Shown here: piece by piece, positions 13,080 to 18,218 of the stretch | How positions within the stretch are numbered: the stretch's first letter is position 1 | Layout of the letters: every line of letters begins with the position of its first letter | Assembly (NCBI GenBank): GCA_023415595.1 | Contig: JAEZJW010000109.1 | Coordinates: 1-18,218, forward strand | Reading direction: 5' to 3' | Length of the DNA stretch: 18,218 nt | DNA from: Bacillota bacterium | GTDB taxonomy: Bacteria > Bacillota > Clostridia > Lachnospirales > Lachnospiraceae | Notes under the pieces: model-generated | Seen by the model: only the letters and a program-made list of their open reading frames with translations | Told to the model about the DNA's origin: nothing | Database searches by the model: none | Program-made: the position numbers and the translations under genes

Positions 13080-13517
13080 ATGTATACACAGAAAGTAATG
13101 GATCATTTTACTAATCCCAGGAATGTGGGTGAGATAGAAAATGCAAGCGGGGTCGGTACCGTAGGAAATGCGAAGTGCGGGGATATCATGAGAATGTATC
13201 TGGATATCGATGACCAGGGTATTATTCGGGAAGTAAAGTTTAAGACCTTTGGGTGCGGAGCAGCTGTTGCGACCAGCAGCATGGCCACAGAATTAGTGAA
13301 GGGTAAGACAGTTCAGGAAGCCCTACAGATAACAAATAAGGCAGTTCAGGAAGCTCTTGACGGACTCCCACCTGTGAAGGTCCACTGCTCCTTATTAGCA
13401 GAAGAAGCAATTCATGCAGCTCTCTGGGATTATGCCGAGAAGAAGGGCATTAAGATCGAGGGTCTGGAGAAGCCGAAATCAGATATTGGTGAAGAGGAAG
13501 AAAAGATAGAATATTAA
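13080..13517 (+). CDS. iscU: Fe-S cluster scaffold protein IscU/NifU-N
   Basis: I start the gene at ATG 13080 (MYTQKVMDHF), seven bases after GGAGG (13068-13072). The in-frame ATG at 13074 is only one base from that ribosome site. The product is 145 residues. The three cluster-ligand cysteines of the scaffold are present: KCGD, FGCGAA and HCSLLAEEA, and the Asp after the first cysteine, which promotes cluster transfer, is kept. The chaperone-recognition LPPVK motif is present as GLPPVKVH. The protein receives sulfur from IscS and iron to build [2Fe-2S] clusters. The C-terminus (PKSDIGEEEEKIEY) is an acidic extension beyond the core. No hscA/hscB genes follow, which is usual in Firmicutes. Confidence 0.95.
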   Translation: MYTQKVMDHFTNPRNVGEIENASGVGTVGNAKCGDIMRMYLDIDDQGIIREVKFKTFGCGAAVATSSMATELVKGKTVQEALQITNKAVQEALDGLPPVKVHCSLLAEEAIHAALWDYAEKKGIKIEGLEKPKSDIGEEEEKIEY

Positions 13518-13578
13518 GCAGATGATATCGGAGATCATAATGCTTTAGTAGATAGAATGATTTAGAATGGAGCTTGTA

Positions 13579-14721
13579 ATGAAAAAAGTAGTAGTTGGGA
13601 TGTCGGGGGGCGTGGATTCCTCTGTAGCAGCATACCTATTAAAGAAGCAGGGCTATGAGGTCATCGGAGTGACAATGCAGATATGGCAGGATGAGGATGT
13701 CTGCTCCATGGAAGAGAAGGGTGGCTGCTGCGGGCTCAGTGCAGTCGAGGATGCCAGAAGAGTAGCCTCTGTACTTGATATCCCGTACTATGTTATGAAT
13801 TTTAAACAGGAATTCAAGGAAAGCGTCATCGATTATTTTGTTTCCGAATATCTTCAGGCTAGAACTCCGAATCCCTGCATCGCCTGCAACCGTTATGTAA
13901 AATGGGAGTCCTTGCTTCAGAGGTCTTTGAATATAGGTGCTGACTATGTGGCTACCGGGCATTATGCCGGAATTACCAGGCTTGATAACGGAAGATATGT
14001 GATAAAGAAATCTGTTACTGATACGAAGGACCAGACCTATGCCTTATATAACCTTACCCAGTTCCAGCTGGAGCATACGTTGATGCCGGTTGGAGCCTAT
14101 ACGAAGGATGAGATCCGGGAGATGGCGCATGAGCTAGGGCTTCCGGTAGCGAATAAACCGGATAGCCAGGAGATCTGCTTTGTCCAGGATAATGACTACG
14201 CCGGCTTTATTAGCGAATACCTGAAGGACGAACAGAACCGAAGGCTACTGGTGAATAACCAGGGGAGTATTACGGGTGACGGAGCTGTGTCATTTGGACT
14301 GACTCCCGGTAATTTTGTTGATACTAAGGGGACGATCCTCGGCAGACATAAAGGTATGGCTAATTACACCGTCGGACAGCGAAAGGGCTTGAATCTTGCG
14401 ATGGGACAACCGGTCTTTGTTTTGGAGCTAAAGCCGGAAACCAATGAGGTTGTCATCGGAAATGCAGAAGATGTGTTCTCCGACCGCCTATATGCTAATC
14501 AGCTTAATTTCATGGCATTCGAAGACCTGGAGGGTGAGCTTAAGCTTACTGCAAAGATCCGATACAGCCACAAGGGTGCGCCCTGTACGATCCGCAAGAC
14601 CGCTCAGGATGAAGTGCTTTGTATCTTTGACGAACCGCAGAGAGCAATTACACCCGGACAGGCAGTCGTATTCTATCAGGGGGATTATGTGGTCGGCGGT
14701 GGTACCATCATCAGAAAATAG
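13579..14721 (+). CDS. mnmA: tRNA-specific 2-thiouridylase MnmA (TrmU)
   Basis: I choose ATG 13579 (MKKVVVGMSGGVDSS), with TGGAG six bases upstream; the ATG at 13567 overlaps that ribosome site. The product is 380 residues. The PP-loop SGGVDSS binds ATP. The catalytic cysteine pair is Cys103 (in NPCIACNRYVKW) and Cys200 (in SQEICFVQDNDY). The GHYAGI, DQTYALYNLT and VGQRKGL segments are typical of the family. The C-terminal beta-barrel ends in RAITPGQAVVFY. The enzyme thiolates U34 of tRNA-Lys, -Glu and -Gln, using persulfide from a cysteine desulfurase, which the neighbouring iscS can supply. An extra CSMEEKGGCCG loop at 42-52, with several cysteines, is common in clostridial MnmA as far as I recall. 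It is the last gene of the operon, ended by the terminator at 14769. Confidence 0.96.
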   Translation: MKKVVVGMSGGVDSSVAAYLLKKQGYEVIGVTMQIWQDEDVCSMEEKGGCCGLSAVEDARRVASVLDIPYYVMNFKQEFKESVIDYFVSEYLQARTPNPCIACNRYVKWESLLQRSLNIGADYVATGHYAGITRLDNGRYVIKKSVTDTKDQTYALYNLTQFQLEHTLMPVGAYTKDEIREMAHELGLPVANKPDSQEICFVQDNDYAGFISEYLKDEQNRRLLVNNQGSITGDGAVSFGLTPGNFVDTKGTILGRHKGMANYTVGQRKGLNLAMGQPVFVLELKPETNEVVIGNAEDVFSDRLYANQLNFMAFEDLEGELKLTAKIRYSHKGAPCTIRKTAQDEVLCIFDEPQRAITPGQAVVFYQGDYVVGGGTIIRK

Positions 14722-14768
14722 ATTTTTTGAGGGCGCCGTCTGTATTATTAATGTATGCAAATAAAATA

Positions 14769-14804
14769 AGCCAAGTGAACAAACAATTTGTTTACTTGGC
14801 TTTT
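14769..14804. terminator. Bidirectional terminator between mnmA and the PHP gene
   Basis: AGCCAAGTGAACAAA (14769-14783) and TTTGTTTACTTGGCT (14787-14801) form 15 pairs with one G-U around a CAA loop. TTTT follows on the plus strand, and the minus strand ends in CTTATTTTATTT. It lies 48 bases after mnmA and only three bases beyond the stop codon of the convergent gene, so it serves both. Confidence 0.9.
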
Positions 14805-14806
14805 AT

Positions 14807-15694
14807 CTACAGCTTCTCCATCACGGGCTTTCCTTGAACGAAGGTTGCATAGTAGCGGTAGCCCAGGCTCTTCAGCAGCTCCTCCACCTTCGGAAAATCG
14901 TAGCAGAGGTATTCCGGGCTATGGGCGTCGGAGCCGATTGTAATCAGCTCACCGCCTAACTCCCTGTAGCGTTTCAGAACCTCAGTCCGCGGATGAGTGT
15001 ATTTTAATCCATAACGTAAGCCGGAGGTGTTCACCTCGATCCCTTTTCCCTGGGATAGGAGTGTCTTAAGCACCTCATCCAGGAGATCAGCATATTTCTC
15101 ATAGCGATACACGGAATAAACCTTTTCATTCGCCTCCTTCCGGCGAAGCTCGTTCTCCGGGTTACTAAAGTCAGCTCTGAGATCCTGCTTATATGTAATC
15201 GCTGTGGGGATATACCGTACGATATAATCAATATGTCCGCAGACGTGGAAGCCACCAAACAGCTTAGCATTATCGATGATTGCCTGGATATATCGCCGGA
15301 TGCCGTCCTCCTCGGTGATATCCGTCCAGAATTCAGGATAATAGGGATCTTTACGATCCACCACATGGATGGAGCCAATTACGAAATCCAGAGGATATTT
15401 CTTTATCAGTGAATCCATCCGGTCCTTAATCTGTGGCTGGAGTCCAAGCTCGACACCGGACAGCAGTTCAATCTTTGAACGGTAGATTTCCTTTAATTCC
15501 AGGAGCTTTCTTTGATGTTCCTCTATATCAAACACAAAGCTGTAATCGCTGACCTGTGGATAGTCATAATCCATATGATCTGTAAAACACAGCTTTTTCA
15601 ACCCCAGACGGATTGCTTTCTCAATCATCTGCTCCATGGAGGCCAAGCCATCACTGGAAAAATCAGAATGAACATGATAATCTGCAAATATCAT
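14807..15694 (-). CDS. PHP-domain histidinol-phosphatase-like phosphoesterase (HisJ/HisK family)
   Basis: This is a 295-residue PHP-domain protein. The metal-binding set is visible: His7 and His9 (DYHVHSDFSSDG), His40 (FTDHMDYD), Glu82 (GVELG), His110 (GSIHVV), His154 (CGHIDYIVR), and Asp256 and His258 (GSDAHSPEYL). The order and length fit the HisJ/HisK-type histidinol-phosphatases that act in histidine synthesis in Firmicutes, but no other his genes are in the window, so the true substrate is open; other small phosphomonoesters are possible. The start at 15694 is the only ATG near the beginning of the domain. An AGGAG lies about 41 bases upstream with a hairpin between; GGG at -10 is a weak local alternative. 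It follows rqcH by 149 bases with no terminator between them, so read-through is plausible. Confidence 0.88.
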   Translation of the reverse strand: MIFADYHVHSDFSSDGLASMEQMIEKAIRLGLKKLCFTDHMDYDYPQVSDYSFVFDIEEHQRKLLELKEIYRSKIELLSGVELGLQPQIKDRMDSLIKKYPLDFVIGSIHVVDRKDPYYPEFWTDITEEDGIRRYIQAIIDNAKLFGGFHVCGHIDYIVRYIPTAITYKQDLRADFSNPENELRRKEANEKVYSVYRYEKYADLLDEVLKTLLSQGKGIEVNTSGLRYGLKYTHPRTEVLKRYRELGGELITIGSDAHSPEYLCYDFPKVEELLKSLGYRYYATFVQGKPVMEKL

Positions 15695-15706
15695 ACTATG
15701 TACCCT

Positions 15707-15740
15707 GTACCGGCATTCCGTTTCCGATGCCGGTACTCCT
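15707..15740 (-). promoter_or_regulatory. Stem-loop between AGGAG and the PHP-gene start codon
   Basis: On the minus strand, GTACCGGCAT (15736-15727) and ATGCCGGTAC (15716-15707) form ten perfect pairs around a ten-base loop. AGGAG (15740-15736) abuts the 5' side, and the ATG (15694) lies 12 bases beyond the 3' side. Folding would bring a distant Shine-Dalgarno near the start codon. There is no T-tract, so it is not a terminator. Confidence 0.55.
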
Positions 15741-15843
15741 TTCTGCTATTCATAGGTTCTTATCATTATATTATCAATATGCTTTATCATACATCATATC
15801 AGTGTCGGATACTTAAGCTCCATAGGCAGTTGATGGGAAATAT

Positions 15844-17616
15844 CTAGCTGATTTGAGTAATCCCTGTAATATCCGTACCGGACAGTAAGGAGTAATTCGT
15901 ATAATACACCACAAACCCCGGCTTTCCGCCGGTGGGTTTCTTGACATTCTTACGGAGCGTATAATCAATCTCTACCTTATCCGCATCCTTCGCTCCAGAA
16001 TAATGGGCAGCCAGACGGCCGGCTTCCTCGAAGGTTCGGTCCGGCAGCTCCGCACCGCCGGCCTTAACGATGACATGGGAACCGGGCAGCTTCTTCGCAT
16101 GGAACCACCAGTCACCACCCTCGGCGAATTGAAAGGTAAGCTCATCGTTCTGGAAATTATTCTTGCCGACATAGATATGGAACCCATCGGAGGAGAGATA
16201 ATGCAGCGGTTTGCTTTTTGGTGAGGATTTCTTGGGGTTATTTTTCGGAACAGGCTTACCGGTCCGGTCAAGGTGTTTCCGTTTGATATACCCAAACTCC
16301 ATTAATTCTCTCTTCAGCTCGGATAGATCATTCTCATCCGATGCAATATCCAGTGCGGTACGGATCGAATCCAAATGAGTTAGCTCCTCCTCGGTCTCCT
16401 TGATCAGGGACGTCAGAGCATCGAAGGTACGTTTTAATTTCGAATATTTCTCAAAGTAATGTTTAGCGTTCTCCATAGGAGTTATCGTCGGATCCAGGGG
16501 GATCGTGATTTCTTCATTATCATAATAATTCAGGGCAGTAAGCTCCTTAGCACCGGGTTCCAGCGTATAACCATAGGTAGTGAGCAGTTCACCATAGACC
16601 TTGAATTTGTCCCGTTTCTCCGTATCCTTCAGCTGCTTTAGCTGAAGGTCATATTTCTTACTGGACCTGTCGATGGCATTCGCCACCACCTTCCGAAGAT
16701 CAGCGGATTTCTGCCGGTTCCTGGTTACCGTATTCTTCGTCGCGTAATACGCCTCCAGCATCGCGGAGACAGAAGAGAAGTTCTGAACCTCGCTGCCCTC
16801 ATAACAGGCCAGAGGTACACTGGAGAATTCTACGGGCGTCCCTTCCTTCAGAACAATGTTTGGAAGGAACCGGGCTTCCTTCACCTCCTCCATCAACCGT
16901 TCAAGGGTACGGAAGAGATGGAAGCTCATGGTATCACTTAAGGCCGAGGTGGACTCACCGGCATCAATCGATGCTCTGCAGCAGATTTCATTCGCAATTA
17001 AGGGACTGATTCCTGTCAGACCGTTGTATAGAGCCTTCCCGATCGGTAAGGGTTTTCCTAATACCGCGTCATGGAAGGTCTCATAATTAATATTCAGTGG
17101 ATCCTGCTTCTCCGTGGTTTCAGGAATAAAATAATTCCTTCCGGGAAGAACCTCTCTGACAGAGCTGACAAACTGATTGATGCGCTTGATGCTGTCGATG
17201 ATCACCATGCTGTCATCACAGAAGATAATATTACTGTGCTTACCCATCAGTTCGACAATCAGGTATTTGATTTTAAGATCGCCCAGTTCATCCATATGCT
17301 CTATCTTAAAATTAACAATACGCTCCAAGCCAGGTTGGGTAATATCCATGATCTTAGCGCTGTTTAAGTGCTTTCTTAACAGCATGCAGAAATTCGGAGC
17401 CGTCAGAGGACTTGGTTTGTTATGCTCCGTAAGGTAAATCAGGGGTAGCCCCGCACCGGCGGAAAGCAGCAGCTTATAGGGTTCCCTCTCGTTCCCCTTG
17501 ACGGTCAGGAGCAGCTCATCCTTTTCCGGTTGTGCAATCTTATTAATTCTTCCCCCAAGCAGGGCTGTACGCAGTTCCTCTATAACATTAGCAATAACTA
17601 TGCCATCCAAAGCCAT
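15844..17616 (-). CDS. rqcH: Rqc2 homologue RqcH (NFACT protein; often called fibronectin-binding protein)
   Basis: This is a 590-residue protein. The NFACT-N domain (MALDGIVIANVIEELR, GGRINKIAQPEKDELLL, then FCMLLRKHL and LIVELMGKHSNIIF) occupies about 1-200. A helix-hairpin-helix-like part follows (GISPLIANEICCRASID), then a long charged coiled coil (about 300-450), and an NFACT-R domain at about 469-580 (HIYVGKNNFQNDELTF, DWWFHAKKLPGSHVIVK). In Bacillus, RqcH binds stalled 50S subunits with peptidyl-tRNA and adds C-terminal alanine tails that mark nascent chains for ClpXP. The Asp-Arg pair needed for tailing in B. subtilis appears here as Glu98-Arg99. The adhesion role in older names is secondary. 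GGAGGT lies nine bases before the ATG at 17616. An extended -10 (17652-17660) is its probable promoter. Confidence 0.93.
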   Translation of the reverse strand: MALDGIVIANVIEELRTALLGGRINKIAQPEKDELLLTVKGNEREPYKLLLSAGAGLPLIYLTEHNKPSPLTAPNFCMLLRKHLNSAKIMDITQPGLERIVNFKIEHMDELGDLKIKYLIVELMGKHSNIIFCDDSMVIIDSIKRINQFVSSVREVLPGRNYFIPETTEKQDPLNINYETFHDAVLGKPLPIGKALYNGLTGISPLIANEICCRASIDAGESTSALSDTMSFHLFRTLERLMEEVKEARFLPNIVLKEGTPVEFSSVPLACYEGSEVQNFSSVSAMLEAYYATKNTVTRNRQKSADLRKVVANAIDRSSKKYDLQLKQLKDTEKRDKFKVYGELLTTYGYTLEPGAKELTALNYYDNEEITIPLDPTITPMENAKHYFEKYSKLKRTFDALTSLIKETEEELTHLDSIRTALDIASDENDLSELKRELMEFGYIKRKHLDRTGKPVPKNNPKKSSPKSKPLHYLSSDGFHIYVGKNNFQNDELTFQFAEGGDWWFHAKKLPGSHVIVKAGGAELPDRTFEEAGRLAAHYSGAKDADKVEIDYTLRKNVKKPTGGKPGFVVYYTNYSLLSGTDITGITQIS

Positions 17617-17651
17617 GTGAAAGTAACCTCCAAAACATGTTTATTTCATGA

Positions 17652-17660
17652 ATTATAGCA
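17652..17660 (-). promoter_or_regulatory. Extended -10 promoter of rqcH
   Basis: On the minus strand, TGC-TATAAT (17660-17652) is a perfect extended -10; the -35 region (TATTCA at 17 bases) is poor. A transcript would start near 17645, about 29 bases before the rqcH ATG. In the rest of the 17617-17912 gap, bases 17661-17800 are AT-rich and I see nothing else in them. Confidence 0.55.
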
Positions 17661-17800
17661 TATCCCTTTTGAAATGAATACCATTTTATTATGCTTCCCG
17701 TATATTATTGTGTGAATTACAGACGATATTATAAGATGAAATACCAAGGTATATAGTTAATAATTATTCGTACAGGATGAATTAATATTATAAAAAGTAC

Positions 17801-17829
17801 TTGCATTAAATGGAAAAGGCATATATAAT
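17801..17829 (+). promoter_or_regulatory. SigA-type promoter of gdhA
   Basis: TTGCAT (17801-17806) and a perfect TATAAT (17824-17829) are separated by 17 bases, predicting a start near 17836 and a leader of about 77 bases. Confidence 0.8.
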
Positions 17830-17830
17830 G

Positions 17831-17880
17831 AAAAAAGCAAATACAAAGGGGCATTTGTTTTTTTTGTGCACCTTTTTTTT
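17831..17880 (+). promoter_or_regulatory. gdhA leader with two overlapping hairpins and two T8 tracts
   Basis: Two competing stems share bases. In the first, AAAAAAGCAAAT (17831-17842) pairs with ATTTGTTTTTTT (17853-17864), though only the inner part is transcribed if RNA starts near 17836. In the second, AAAGG-G-GCA (17845-17853) pairs with TGC-A-CCTTT (17867-17875), with one mismatch, followed by the second run of T. Each ends in or runs into eight T. Both lie between promoter and ribosome site (AAAGGAG, 17897-17903), as a transcription attenuator would. Confidence 0.45.
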
Positions 17881-17912
17881 GTAATCATTTTTAATCAAAG
17901 GAGATTAAAATT

Positions 17913-18218
17913 ATGGGATACGTTGATGAGGTTATCGAGTTAGTGGTGAAGAAAAACCCGGCCGAGCCAGAATTCCATCAGGCAGTCAAGGAAGTTCTGG
18001 AATCCTTAAGAGCAGTTGTTGACGCGAACGAAGAGAAGTTCAGAAGAGAAGCTCTTCTTGAGAGACTTGTAGAGCCCGACAGACAGATTAAATTCAGAGT
18101 TCCCTGGGTAGATGACAATGGTAAGGTGCAGGTTAATACCGGTTACCGTGTACAGTTCAACAATGCAATCGGACCGTACAAGGGCGGCTTACGTCTTCAT
18201 CCTTCCGTTAATATCGGA
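17913..18218 (+). CDS. gdhA: NADP-type glutamate dehydrogenase, N-terminal part
   Basis: The first 102 codons are present and the gene runs off the right edge. The start ATG at 17913 has AAAGGAG nine bases upstream. The visible sequence, YVDEVIELVVKKNPAEPEFHQAV, then ALLERLVEPDRQIKFRVPW, NTGYRVQFNNAIGPYKGG and LRLHPSVN, is the conserved N-terminal substrate domain of hexameric GDH, including the first glutamate-binding lysine region (GPYKGGLR). This form interconverts 2-oxoglutarate plus ammonium and glutamate, usually in the assimilatory direction with NADPH; the cofactor cannot be read from this part because the Rossmann domain is outside the window. It belongs to the roughly 450-residue bacterial type. 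A terminator-like leader precedes it, suggesting control at early elongation. Confidence 0.95.
   Translation, partial: MGYVDEVIELVVKKNPAEPEFHQAVKEVLESLRAVVDANEEKFRREALLERLVEPDRQIKFRVPWVDDNGKVQVNTGYRVQFNNAIGPYKGGLRLHPSVNIG

Noticed and set aside
1..18218. A defence, phage or mobile gene island
   Set aside because: All recognisable genes are core clostridial functions with uniform style; no integrase, transposase, toxin-antitoxin or restriction gene was seen.

Overview
The window reads as chromosomal DNA of an anaerobic, spore-forming, low-to-moderate GC Clostridia, most likely a Lachnospiraceae (Clostridium cluster XIVa) member. Pointers are the pyruvate:ferredoxin oxidoreductase tail, a SpoVB-type sporulation flippase, a Rrf2-IscS-IscU-MnmA operon, NADP-type GdhA, TPTPSPTP linkers, and strong AGGAGG-type ribosome sites with TTGACA-17-TATAAT promoters. 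Species assignment is inference. No phage, plasmid, CRISPR, transposase or defence genes were seen. Most of the window is core housekeeping DNA, and the unusual signals are mainly non-coding.

Layout. 1-278: C-terminus of nifJ. 279-654: no gene, but a 265-nt imperfect palindrome (288-552) and a second hairpin (561-602). 655-1140 (minus): a small clostridial protein with its own promoter, then tRNA-Arg(CCG) with promoter and terminator. 1278-2722: an exported TP-linker protein and a small helical protein, separated by a terminator hairpin that also contains the second gene's Shine-Dalgarno. 2723-3122: no gene; a terminator, two tight REP-like palindromes and a hairpin-rich leader. 3123-4460: rluF with a long tail of 12-residue repeats. 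4571-6580: ligA. 6703-7608: MetA-type homoserine acyltransferase. 7685-9088: a membrane PAS-PAS-GGDEF diguanylate cyclase, overlapping tail-to-tail with spoVB (9081-10658, minus). 10877-11158: a small hypothetical. 11346-14721: iscR-iscS-iscU-mnmA under a strong promoter. 14807-17616 (minus): a PHP phosphatase and rqcH. 17617-17912: divergent promoters and a terminator-like gdhA leader. 17913-18218: start of gdhA.

How genes work together. IscS strips sulfur from cysteine, IscU assembles Fe-S clusters, MnmA uses IscS-derived sulfur for tRNA 2-thiouridine, and IscR is the probable cluster-sensing regulator; nifJ is an Fe-S enzyme that needs this supply. RluF modifies 23S rRNA and RqcH rescues stalled 50S subunits, so translation quality is a recurring but probably coincidental theme. 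Several starts were moved downstream of the longest reading frame because the Shine-Dalgarno fits the inner ATG (876 minus, 2288, 3123, 6703, 13080, 13579).

No clear new multi-gene system was found. The best leads are the long palindrome after nifJ, the paired palindromes before rluF, the repeat tail of RluF, and the gdhA leader.
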